From positions 186,001 to 250,000 of the forward strand of contig JAJHTX010000001.1 of assembly GCA_032164295.1 (NCBI GenBank): 64,000 nt of DNA, read 5' to 3'. This document shows positions 12,555-23,006 of this stretch, piece by piece. The DNA comes from Inonotus obliquus (Eukaryota; Basidiomycota; Agaricomycetes; Hymenochaetales; Hymenochaetaceae). A program made the position numbers and the translations under genes. Positions within the stretch are counted from its first letter, which is position 1. Each line of letters starts with the position of its first letter. The notes below the pieces were generated by a model that ran no database searches, was not told the DNA's origin, and saw only the letters and a list, made by a program, of their open reading frames with translations.

Positions 12555-13148
12555 CAAGTATGCTACAGCTGACAAATAACACATCCATCGAGCATTCGAC
12601 AAGCTATGGGCTTCGTGGAACGCCATGGTAGAACTGATGTTTGATCTTTACCGGTAGGTGCTCATCATTAATGAGACGAAGAAACGAACTTGACGTCCAC
12701 AGCGAATTACAAATACGAGAATCTGGGCGGTGACCGCCAAGCAATTACCTTGTCATTGGTCTGACTGTAACTCTTACGCATGCAGTCTAGGTCGTTGCTC
12801 GCCAAGAAATATGGGAATCATTCTGTTTGAACGTATTTAGCACTGGTAAAAGGTTTTCCGTACCACAAACAAGTTCAAGATCGACAAGAAGTCCATTCCG
12901 GACAAGTATGGCAAAGCTTGGGCGAGTTTCCTTACTCAGTGATTCTTCCCGCATTTCAAGAACAAAGTGATACAAGAATCACACCAATTTCCGATGTCTC
13001 ATACAGCGAACGGGAACACGATGCAAGCAAGTGATCTTCTTATTATACATAACGTCACATGTTTGTGCTGGTACTTCATTTAATAGTGGTCCTCACTCAT
13101 TCGCGAGTTGTCCTCCATTGTCCTCCATCAACGTCATTTTCACTTGCG
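12555..13148. other. intergenic between convergent genes
   Basis: 3' region of SEC24 facing the 3' end of a minus-strand gene. No exon recognised. Confidence 0.3.
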
Positions 13149-14946
13149 TTATGAGCTATTGGCTCCAGAGTTCTTGTCTTCCTTTCCCGAGTTATCTATG
13201 GAGGCAGATCTTGTTTCTGGGTCGGGTTTCTCCAGACATCTGCACCATTTATTAAAGCATCTATGAGGGTTCGCTAACGCTCGCATGTACTCCTTGTGTT
13301 CTGCGTCGTTCTCGGACTCGGATCCTGATTCGGACTCGGACTCTGATTCAATATCGACATCTTCAGGTGGTGTGCTGACTTTATTCCGCTTGAGTCGAGG
13401 CGGAGGACCGTAGAGACTATAACCGAGGTGAGTATATAATACAACACTTGATCAGCAGTGTCATACTCACGCGTCGTTCCATGTGCGAGCCATTATTCGA
13501 TGTGATCCAGGATTAGCGTCTACGAGTAGGGCTAGACGAATATCGACACGACTTCCCAAGTACAATGACTGACGAGAAGGATGGGATGGAGGAGATGCGA
13601 AGCCCGCGTTTATATTGGAAGGAAAGCCACGAAGTACAATAGTGCATTATGGGCCTTTCTAGGCAATTCATCTGGAGCCACGACCACGCATCGCCCTTGT
13701 TTATGCTCGTCGCCTCGTTGATAGGGCCCTCGTGTGGCTGTGCCGAATCATGAGGGATCGTGCTCCGCCCTGGGGATTCGCAGCACTTTGTCAACAAGAC
13801 GGAGGATCGACCTGGAATAGGATGAAACACCTAGCGAACATTTTACGCTCGTAATGGCTCAAGGTTACAGTTTCATCGACGGTCGTGGTTTAGGGATTGT
13901 GGACACGGTCGAATATCGAGATCTACCTGCCTGGGAACGTGGTTTCCTCTTATGAGATGAGAAGCATTCCCATGAAGCATCGTACGTGATCTCTGCCTGG
14001 TCTCATAGTCTTTCGTCGGAATTTGCCATTCAGAATCGTTGCACGACTGGCATATAACAGCCATGATAAAAACAAGAGCTCAAAACTATAAATACGAAAT
14101 ATGCTAAGAAAGCATTCAGAGTGGGCCCACGAGGAGCTTCAGGAATAATACCAATCCTTCGCGGTCTCCGAAAAATGGGGTGCTATTGCGCTTTCATGCA
14201 TCAATCGAATAGACAAGAGGCGTTCTGCACCCGACGCTCAAGCACCAAAAAGGCCTTGATTTTATCTAAAAGCAACGGTTGTGATAAACGCCCATTCAGA
14301 GCCAGAGCCACCATTCCGTTAAAGGGTTTCTTGTTGCTGCGCAACTCTATTATTGACAAAGGAATGGAGAAGCAATTCTCGATACATTCCAGTGGCTGAC
14401 CACGTCAATGGTTAGCGATTGGTTCGCTAGCTCAGTTGATAAGTGACGCACCTTGGTCTTGATAACTGTGTGCTTCTCATAGTCACTCTCAAGGAAAAGT
14501 CCAACCCTCAGATGCCCTAAATTCCCTACGAGCTTCTCGCCGGCCGTCGAAGTGGGCGGGTGACTTTGCAGTATAACATCATATAGGCAGCCCTGGTTGT
14601 CCACGTATCGCACCGTAAAATCGGCCACCGCGTTGCTTGTCCCGCCATACTCAGAAGCGCTAAAGTGCAAAGTCAGCAAAGTGGGGTCATAGAGCTTTGG
14701 ATGAACTCACAATGCACGAAACGTCAGAGGTACCCTGATAAACCGTCGTGAGTGGGCTTGTCTTGACCGCAAATACAGAAAGGCCAATGGAATTCCGAGG
14801 AGCAGAAAGATCGTGTACGAATTGAATGCCATCAACAATGAGAGGCTTCGGGTAGTCATCGAGTGTTGCAGAGTGTCGTGCACTTGCAGCTTAAATTTCA
14901 AAGGGAGCATGGTGGCCCTTGACACCTTATGCATCCACGTTGCCAA
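13149..14946 (-). CDS. putative membrane protein, possibly seipin-like
   Basis: Minus-strand, multi-exon and only partly resolved. The 5' exon (14707-14946) encodes a hydrophobic segment (FNSYTIFLLLGIPLAFLYL) followed by RRFIRVPLTF. After an intron, 14460-14679 encodes ADFTVRYVDNQGCLYDVIL, then TSTAGEKLVGNLGHLRVGLFL. The order (transmembrane segment, VPL-type strand, YDV..L, LG..V.L) resembles seipin, the ER lipid-droplet assembly protein. The middle is not readable in one clean frame and may hold extra introns or be degraded. The 3' exon (about 13149-13403) starts with YGPPPRLKRNK, then an acidic run (ESESESESGSESE) and a stop at 13149. Seipin is a tentative guess. Confidence 0.35.
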
Positions 14947-15602
14947 GACGGATGGCCTCAGTCCATCGACGGTTGAAAGGCGCTCTGTGAAAGGTCAGCG
15001 GTATGCGTCTTTGGGTAGAGGGCACTCAAACCGCCTGGAGACGGGAAAAAGAAATGTGATGGCCATCGCATCGACGTTTATGAAAAACGACGTGCTGGAT
15101 CGACCCGCGTTGCTAACATGTGGCTGCGCTTACATGTTTTTGCCATGTTCTTCCAACCGAGCACGTAAATATGCACATTGTAGTAGCGGCTAAGCACGTG
15201 GTGATTTTCGCTTTAAACAAAGCTCTGGCAGCTGTGCTCGCATTTTGTGTGCAAGATGGAATCCGTAACGAATGTGTCTGTTTAATCCATCAAGTTCATT
15301 ACCCGAGAGAATGAATATCCACTGTCAGAAAAAGCAGTTACCGCGTAAATCATGACCGCGCACTGGATGCAAAACCGAAGAATCTGTGACGCAAGTCCTT
15401 TCAAGTCCTACTTGCGTCGCGGTTGTGCATTTTGAACTGGACTGGGCTGAATCGCGACATTCTGAATCGAACCAGCCGTATATGGAAGTCGCGTCAGTCA
15501 ACTGGATAGAAAGCACTTTCTCTCAATCCTCCAAAGCTTGATGAATTCCTCTTCAAAACAAATCCCAAAAATCATGAAAATAATTGTACAGATGCCTAAA
15601 AT
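14947..15602. other. intergenic, no gene supported
   Basis: Region upstream of the putative membrane protein and downstream of the tRNA gene. Small open frames on both strands (such as 14813-15193) have no recognisable content. Confidence 0.3.
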
Positions 15603-15714
15603 GGACCTAACCGGGAATTGAACCCGGGACCACCTCGAGGTCACGTGACCATGGGTATTGAGCTCCCAAAGGTTACAACCCTAACAAGGTATCATACTAC
15701 TAGACCATCAGGTC
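15603..15714 (-). tRNA. tRNA-Pro (AGG) with a 40-nt intron
   Basis: Minus strand. Acceptor GACCTGA (15714-15708) pairs with TTAGGTC and the discriminator is C (15603), as usual for tRNA-Pro. The D-arm region GTCTAGTAGTATGAT and the T-arm CCGGGTTCAATTCCCGG are canonical. The anticodon stem CCTTG (15689-15685) pairs with CGAGG (15637-15633), including one G-T pair. The loop reads TTAGGG, with anticodon AGG at 15682-15680. The intron follows position 37 and spans 15678-15639, the canonical eukaryotic site. It decodes CCU, and CCC after A34-to-I editing. Confidence 0.85.
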
Positions 15715-16261
15715 ACTGTTTTGTTAGCTCTTGGAAATTATAGATTCTAACATACTGTACTCTGGTGTGAGTAGGCAACCATAACGTGTAACTCGGGGTC
15801 AGTTGCGTCGCTTCAGTAACGTGTACATCACAAAAAAGTGCACGATCTGAGAATGTAAAATCAGTACATGTAAGATAAGTAATATGTAAAATATGTAGAA
15901 GGCTTGTACATCAAATCGGCATCACATTTATTAGGGTGATATATATTGGCAATATGTACAATACTTGTCAATTTTGCAAAGTCTAAGCTGCTTTTCAGGT
16001 ATGAGTTCTATGCTCTGGACCAGGCTATCTTTCCATGGAAAGACATGCCTGAGCACGATAAAATACAAAGAAATGAGCATGTCAGTCAAATCTTCTGTGC
16101 AGATGGCGGAAAGGCTGATTCCTACCAGATGGCTGTATCTCCCGATTGTTTATCTCCGAGGAGGGTTTGTCGATCTCTGATTGGTGGACCAATCTGGCTA
16201 ATTCCTCAATAGAGGGGTTAATCCAAATTTTACAATACTAGTTATGGAATTGATAATCACC
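15715..16261. other. AT-rich spacer next to the palindrome
   Basis: AT-rich, with repeated TGTA/GTACAT words. A frame at 15946-16212 is open for 88 codons but not recognisable. It may be old transposon residue. Confidence 0.3.
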
Positions 16262-16267
16262 TTAGTG
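16262..16267. repeat. 6-bp direct repeat flanking the palindrome (left)
   Basis: TTAGTG immediately left of the palindrome, repeated at 18831-18836 immediately right of it. Reads as a target-site duplication. Confidence 0.65.
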
Positions 16268-17520
16268 GCACCTGCGGATCCCACCCTACGTAATCAAATT
16301 AGAGGGAACTTCCCTGTCAAAAGTTCCCTCTAATTTGGTGCCATTATGAAATTATCCCTATACTACGATTAATACTGTGTCCTGCGCATTAGATATATTA
16401 TTGATATATGGTTAAGTCATCCTGACTAATGCTCTGTAGACCAAGTGTCTGACACATCAGGCAAATGATCACTGCTCGATCGCTTGGCACGCCGAGCTTT
16501 CCCATTGTCGCCAAGGGCGCCGATCCCCCCTGGGTGCCGATCCCCGCCTGCCCGACACCATCCCCACCCTGTGCTCATTGTCTCTGACAGTGAGCACATA
16601 TATCTCACTCAATTCTTAACGGATTTTTGTCATTATTCTTTTTAAAATCGTGTAAATTCGACTGGAGCCCATAAATAAATAAATAAAAATTTTACTGCAA
16701 GTAAATGCGTGGGAATTAAGAAACTACTGTGAAATAATATACAATCAAGGCCTCATCAACCTCCCCCGGCCCACATATTCAATCAATTGTCCTAGAAAGT
16801 ACATAGTCAGTATATGTACATCTATTTGTACATAGTCACCAAGTATTAGCTCCTTGTAATTAGTTTATAGAAAGTTATTACATTTACCAAATCACCAGAA
16901 CTACTAAGCCATATCTCCATACCTAGAGCAGATATTGACACGATCATTGCTTCAGTATATCAGTATTAGATAGTCAAATGTACCTATAAATTACTGGGTG
17001 ATACGGTTCAGGGGGGGTGCCTCAGCTTTGCATCTATTATTTGACATAAAAAATAAGTATCTCCATGGATTCTCAACCGTTTCCTATGATCCAGGCTGTC
17101 TCTAGAAGCTATTACTATGTAGAATAGATATATGTATCTAGTGTATATACTACCATAGCATATAGCGAGATGTAGTATAGGTTTGTTAATCATTATTTTC
17201 CCCAGACGTTCCGAAATGCAATATCTCTATTTATTGGGCACCAAATATCATCATTAAGCACTCATTTTAAAGATACTATATTGCTTAGCATCTGTACAAA
17301 GTTTGGTAAGAATCGGTTAAGATCTGGGCACTATGCATGCGATACATTAACGAAAATGTATGCACTACATCGAATTTATTAAGTGTTTTCTTAATAATCA
17401 ACTAAATAATTATCAGGAGAGGCTATAACTTTGAGTATACATTAGAACTAAGTATTGCTACAACTTACAGGCACTGAGACAGTGAGGGGTAGGTGTTGTG
17501 GTGCAAGGGGGGCATATGGG
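16268..17520 (+). repeat. left arm of palindrome
   Basis: 1,253-bp arm, reverse complement of 17578-18830. Ends at GGCATATGGG. Confidence 0.9.
16296..16336. repeat. subterminal hairpin inside left arm
   Basis: AAATTAGAGGGAACT (16296-16310) is inverted as AGTTCCCTCTAATTT (16322-16336) with an 11-nt loop. The mirror image lies at 18762-18802, so each end of the element carries a nested hairpin about 28 bp from its terminus. Confidence 0.8.
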
Positions 17521-17577
17521 TATGCTAGACATCAAGTAATAGCACTGTTATCTCCTTCTGTTTCTGTCGATTCAGCC
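17521..17577. other. unpaired central loop of palindrome
   Basis: 57 bp without a complement in the element; no feature recognised. Its uniqueness argues against a simple fold-back sequencing turn-around, which usually has a minimal loop. Confidence 0.8.
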
Positions 17578-18830
17578 CCCATATGCCCCCCTTGCACCAC
17601 AACACCTACCCCTCACTGTCTCAGTGCCTGTAAGTTGTAGCAATACTTAGTTCTAATGTATACTCAAAGTTATAGCCTCTCCTGATAATTATTTAGTTGA
17701 TTATTAAGAAAACACTTAATAAATTCGATGTAGTGCATACATTTTCGTTAATGTATCGCATGCATAGTGCCCAGATCTTAACCGATTCTTACCAAACTTT
17801 GTACAGATGCTAAGCAATATAGTATCTTTAAAATGAGTGCTTAATGATGATATTTGGTGCCCAATAAATAGAGATATTGCATTTCGGAACGTCTGGGGAA
17901 AATAATGATTAACAAACCTATACTACATCTCGCTATATGCTATGGTAGTATATACACTAGATACATATATCTATTCTACATAGTAATAGCTTCTAGAGAC
18001 AGCCTGGATCATAGGAAACGGTTGAGAATCCATGGAGATACTTATTTTTTATGTCAAATAATAGATGCAAAGCTGAGGCACCCCCCCTGAACCGTATCAC
18101 CCAGTAATTTATAGGTACATTTGACTATCTAATACTGATATACTGAAGCAATGATCGTGTCAATATCTGCTCTAGGTATGGAGATATGGCTTAGTAGTTC
18201 TGGTGATTTGGTAAATGTAATAACTTTCTATAAACTAATTACAAGGAGCTAATACTTGGTGACTATGTACAAATAGATGTACATATACTGACTATGTACT
18301 TTCTAGGACAATTGATTGAATATGTGGGCCGGGGGAGGTTGATGAGGCCTTGATTGTATATTATTTCACAGTAGTTTCTTAATTCCCACGCATTTACTTG
18401 CAGTAAAATTTTTATTTATTTATTTATGGGCTCCAGTCGAATTTACACGATTTTAAAAAGAATAATGACAAAAATCCGTTAAGAATTGAGTGAGATATAT
18501 GTGCTCACTGTCAGAGACAATGAGCACAGGGTGGGGATGGTGTCGGGCAGGCGGGGATCGGCACCCAGGGGGGATCGGCGCCCTTGGCGACAATGGGAAA
18601 GCTCGGCGTGCCAAGCGATCGAGCAGTGATCATTTGCCTGATGTGTCAGACACTTGGTCTACAGAGCATTAGTCAGGATGACTTAACCATATATCAATAA
18701 TATATCTAATGCGCAGGACACAGTATTAATCGTAGTATAGGGATAATTTCATAATGGCACCAAATTAGAGGGAACTTTTGACAGGGAAGTTCCCTCTAAT
18801 TTGATTACGTAGGGTGGGATCCGCAGGTGC
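17578..18830 (-). repeat. right arm of palindrome
   Basis: Reverse complement of 16268-17520. Confidence 0.9.
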
Positions 18831-18836
18831 TTAGTG
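18831..18836. repeat. 6-bp direct repeat flanking the palindrome (right)
   Basis: TTAGTG, same as 16262-16267. Confidence 0.65.
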
Positions 18837-19010
18837 AACTGTGTAGCTGATCCGATCTAAAACAACTAGCAACTAACTGGTACTGCAGTTGAACCTGATA
18901 TTATTATCGTACAGTATTAGATCTGCGGAGATGCGCAACTTGTATACTGGTTGTTATTTGCGATAAGAGAATACCTGGAATCGCACCACGTTGGGAGTAG
19001 GTTATACCGT

Positions 19011-20765
19011 TGAATGTGCGAGAACGCGGCCGGTATCAGAAGTACCGGACAAGGGGGGTACAATTTAGATGCGTTGGGAGGGCCGGTACGTGGCGGTACT
19101 AAGTCGTACAGTCACAGACAAGTCGTCAAGAGAGAATAGTAGGGCCTGGCTGGATTGATGAGTACAGGAGGCTATAGGTGACCGCTCAAGAGGCGAGGTA
19201 TCAGGAGACGATCAATACCGAGACGAATCCGTCGATACCGAGTCGTCTGGTGTCCGGTATCATGGGAGAGAGAACGAAGCAGTAGAGAAGGCGAGCTGAG
19301 GGAGTGTTTCTAATGGGACTAGTCGTGAGACGAGAGGCGAGGGCGACAAAGACGATAACGATGACTACCGGTATCGATACCGGCGACTACGAGACAAGAC
19401 GAACGAACGGGGGCTTGAACGAGATGAGCAAAACCCGGACCTTCACTCTGGAAGTTCCTCTCCGATTAGCTGCTTTCCTACAGTAGAACATGCAGGCTAT
19501 AAATACCATAATACCGTAGCCATTCAAGATCCCAAATGGGGAGTTTTTACAAGTCGAATCGTACCGCAATCCGGTACAAGAAAGGGAACATAAAGTCGAA
19601 TTGAATATAAAATTATAATCAGGGGAAACATAAGATAATGAATGAATAAGAAGTTTTATCAGGGAGTAGCTAAGAATAGGGTGGGATGAGACAAGAACCC
19701 AATGAAAACTCACGACGAGTGATACCGAGGTAGGGCGGCGGTACTGACGTCGACCAGCGCTAAATTAAGGACGTGTTTCAAGCTACCGCATGGGTGCTCC
19801 TGGCAATGTCCCTGTCGTCTCCTTTGCAGGAGAAGCACGTCATCCTGATTTACCTTTGTTCCAGTATCATGATCCGTGCGGCGTCAGTCTGGGCATCTAC
19901 CGATCGATCGGACGGTGCGCTCCGATGTTGACGTGTCGGTACAACCCAACCTTGGCAATGGAGCACTCTACCGCTCGGTACCAATCAGTACCCTGGGATC
20001 GTCCCTGAGCATCAACGAGATCGCTCGAGCCCCTCGATATCGATTGGTACGCGTTGCCTGACTCGACTGGGCATTGCTTGGCTTCCCCTCCGAGTTGGAT
20101 CGATGGCCTCCTTCGAGATCAAAGCAGCATACGGCGGACTTGATTCATTTCCCAACCTTCCTCTCAACGTAGATCTCCGAGGGTGTGGTCTCGACCTAGC
20201 ACACGTTACGAACTCCGGTACAGGAGCGGACCATCGGTATCAACACCGGTATCGTCGGTATCGATGCATGGCAGTTCAGAAGGGCATACCGTCGGACTGG
20301 GAGCTTCGACCATGATCCAACTCTTCGCAGCAACGTATGGCAGACCGATCGTAGCTTTGTGAGCCTTTCCCTCTGGTATGGGCTGTCAAGGGCGTAGTAC
20401 CGACTAGACGTGGACTACTAAGTGTCGGTATCAGGATGGGTGGACGGTACGGTATCGGTATCATCGGTATCGAAGTCTGGTGGTTCGGTACTGTGATGGA
20501 AGACGGGCGTAGGGATTGGTGATTCGGTATTGGCACAGAAGTCTGGCTAAACGTATGCAGGACCAGTTCTCAATCGTTCTTAGCCTTGTCGAATCGCAGA
20601 AGCCTCGTACTTTGTTGAAACCGCAGGTGTAGATAGGACGGCAGAAGTACCGTGGTCCGAAGAGAAGTAAGAAGCGGTAGAATCACAGAAGTATTGTTAA
20701 TTGGAAGAAGCGGTAGAATCGCAGAATTAAGCCCATATGGATCATAGCCTCCAGTATTACTCTTT
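19011..20765 (-). mobile_element. family A solo LTR (copy A1)
   Basis: 1,755-bp unit bounded by the 5-bp direct repeat ACCGT (19006-19010 and 20766-20770). In plus orientation it starts TGAATGTGCGAG and ends ATTACTCTTT. Its ends resemble family D (TAATTGTGCGAG...CTCTTCA), whose gag lies on the minus strand, so the coding sense is probably minus. It is rich in GGTAC/CGGTA words. No internal region or second LTR is present, so it is a solo LTR. The many short open frames inside are not genes. It is nearly identical to copy A3 at 23836 apart from small indels, implying recent activity. Confidence 0.78.
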
Positions 20766-20770
20766 ACCGT

Positions 20771-21135
20771 GCAGACAATAGGGAGAACAATCTAGTTGCA
20801 ATCCGTATTTTAGCTTTACTTCGATTTCACACAATTGGTTCAGTTCAGCCATGTCGCTACTAGTAATTACTGGCTCACAAGGTGATTGATATTTAACGAT
20901 TTAACTTAGGGACTTATGGTAGGGTCCCTTGACTTGGATTAAACTGCTAGGTTGGCTCTACCATGGCCTCCTTATATACTAATTTACATGTGTGATGTTA
21001 CTACCTTGTTACTTACTGTTTATGGTATTTCCTGCTCTCTCTTTCGTGTTACCTGATCCGTGCTTTCCTCTTTCCTTTCTTCCTTATTCTACTACTTCTG
21101 TGCTAATGGCTTCCCTCTTGTCTAGTTTAGTTCAA
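20771..21135. other. spacer between two solo LTRs
   Basis: Single-copy-looking sequence between A1 and F1; nothing recognised. Confidence 0.35.
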
Positions 21136-21140
21136 CGGGC

Positions 21141-22666
21141 TGTCAGAAGAAATTGACTTATTTGGCATGCTGATCCAGAAACGCTAAAACCTGAGAAATT
21201 CCCATGAACACCTGACATCCCGCTTTGTGCAAAACACGATTTGCACAAAGTGTTAATGACACGTGACCGCGAGAATGGAACAACAATTCAATCAAACATA
21301 TTACACACGCACACACTATTGTCCTTGGGGCTCATCATTGCCAGGACAAATCAATACACCAATATGCAGGTTCTGTGAATGAGCACATGAGGAAGCATGA
21401 ATACTGCAGACATGGATACTCGAGGATGCAGTCAACTATATGCTTCAAAGTGACCCTTACTCAATCTGAACCAACCACTATTGGTCAACGGTTGCAGAAA
21501 CAACTCAACCATTGTTTACACCTACACTAAATGCATACCTGCATGAAGTTACGGTTTGGTCAGGAAGGGGGTTGAACTACATTGCAAATGCGGGCGTAAT
21601 TGCATGGACAAGAAGATCGACACATTTCCAACTATGCAGACGAGTGGCAATACAACTCGACTGGCCAGTACATGCGGAAGCTACAAGAGAACATCAAGCA
21701 CTACACAATACTCTGTTTGGCAACATAGTGGCTCGATGGAAATCGGAACAGAATTAAGTACCGGGGATAATAGCATTGGAGATCTCTCAGCCAAGGGAAC
21801 AGGTCAACGGGGTGATCTTAACCTTCGTAATGGAAGGGATCAGTGGTGATCAAGTGCAAGGAACAGAGTTACGGATACCCGACGGATATCGTCAAGCGAC
21901 GATCTGGCAGACTGGGTTACCTGCCATTGTACAGGCAGAACCATACAGGCCTACCACTCCGGTGATTGATAATCGAGCTAATCCTGTTGAGGAAGGAAGC
22001 CCAAGTCAACCGAGACAGCCGAACGGCTCAGCAACACCTGCAGAAGATGAAGACATGGCAGACTGTTCGAGTTGCTGTGCATGACATCATAAGGAACATT
22101 CGAGAAGGACCAACATGGCAGTGCAGAAGGTATGGAGCTCCGCACAGCCACAGGATTGGCCGGTGGTGGCGTAATTGCTGTGCACTGACCAGGTATGAAG
22201 TCGAAGGATCTGGAAGATTGCAGGGGAAAATTGGAAGTGCATCGCCACCTGATTGGAGATTGCAGGGTATCGGACAAGATAGGGGCTGTGCTCGGAAAGA
22301 TCAGGAGGCTGTGCCCGAGGAAGCCCGGGTAACTCAATAGATAGAAGCTTTGGGTATAAATAGGCCAAGCGAGGGTGGCTATGTCCCTTAGCAAAATTCT
22401 TCTGTACTAGTGAATACAAAGAAGTCTCACAAAGCTTCTCTTCTTCGCTACCACTCTTATTATCAGTACTAGCGTCCGGCCGGTCCCTTGACCCCGGCTA
22501 AGTACTGTTGCTACTCTACTCTAAAAGACACCACCTCGCACTTCCCATCGCTTATCAAGACGGACTGTGAATATTGCCAGAGTGAGTGGACTTGTTCTGG
22601 TGCATCGATCATGTTGATCGGTTGATCAATGTCGATCTGCTGATCTGATTCGCACTGGTCCTAACA
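21141..22666 (+). mobile_element. family F element (solo-LTR-like, copy F1)
   Basis: 1,526 bp with TG...CA ends (TGTCAGAAGA...GGTCCTAACA) and the 5-bp target duplication CGGGC (21136-21140 and 22667-22671). A TATA box (GGGTATAAATAGG, about 22351) lies in the last quarter, as expected for an LTR promoter with U3 upstream. Unusually, the U3-like part holds a 270-codon frame (21275-22084). A second copy lies split at 46758-50938 and 53313-53480. Confidence 0.75.
21275..22084 (+). pseudogene. LTR-embedded CxxC protein reading frame (F1 copy, broken)
   Basis: Continuous 270-codon register from ATG 21275 to the stop at 22082-22084, with no frameshift but several in-frame stops. At least two follow the CRFC motif where the sister copy has TGG (Trp). 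Recognisable stretches are YCPWGSSLPG, INTPICRFCE, LFTPTLNAYLHEVTVW, IANAGVIAWTRR, LFGNIVARWKSEQ, ILTFVMEGI and IRIPDGYR. All are shared with the F2 copy, whose stops are at different codons, so the ancestral frame was open. No known domain recognised. The C-(x2)-C pair could bind metal. Function unknown; compare the 258-codon frame of element H. Confidence 0.55.
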
Positions 22667-22671
22667 CGGGC

Positions 22672-23006
22672 GGTACCATCTTGCTGATAGGTTCGTCACG
22701 TGAGCCGGTGTCGGTACTTGATCTAACTCGGCGATTCTAGGCAATTGCTGAGTCACCTGTTCTTGTCTTTCATTTGTTTGTGTTTCCGTCCTTGGTTGTA
22801 CTGGAAGGGTTGGTCGAGGTATAGTTAACCAGTTCCGAATCATTTGTACTTAGATGTATCCTGGTGTCAACTTCCATTATGGTATACCCGTATGGTAATC
22901 CTCAACTTATATAGTTCATTATCCAATGCCCCCAAGTATATGCAGTCCTTTCATACATGCCTCCTTGGTCTTATCTATAGGCAATGTCAATATCTACTAT
23001 GGCCAC
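22672..23006. other. spacer between F1 and family A copy B
   Basis: Nothing recognised. Confidence 0.3.

Larger units (their letters stand above)
16268..18830. mobile_element. 2,563-bp fold-back (palindromic) element
   Basis: The two halves are reverse complements. Every pair of positions summing to 35098 that I checked matches, including both ends, two internal blocks (16426-16608 with 18490-18672; 17008-17193 with 17905-18090) and the centre. The arms are 1,253 bp with no indel, around a 57-bp unpaired loop. The ends are GCACCTGCGG...CCGCAGGTGC and TTAGTG flanks both sides, so it looks like a fold-back or terminal-inverted-repeat element that inserted as a unit. The arms are AT-rich, and no transposase is recognisable in either frame set. 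The mirrored 60-61-codon frames are just a product of the symmetry. The superfamily is undetermined. Confidence 0.75.

Noticed and set aside
16426..18672. Mirrored 60- and 61-codon open frames in the palindrome arms
   Set aside because: Identical frames on opposite strands are a direct result of the inverted symmetry; there is no start context or domain, so not called as genes.
16268..18830. Palindrome as a pure assembly or sequencing turn-around
   Set aside because: Not excluded, but the different outer flanks, 57-bp unique loop and TTAGTG at both borders favour a real insertion.
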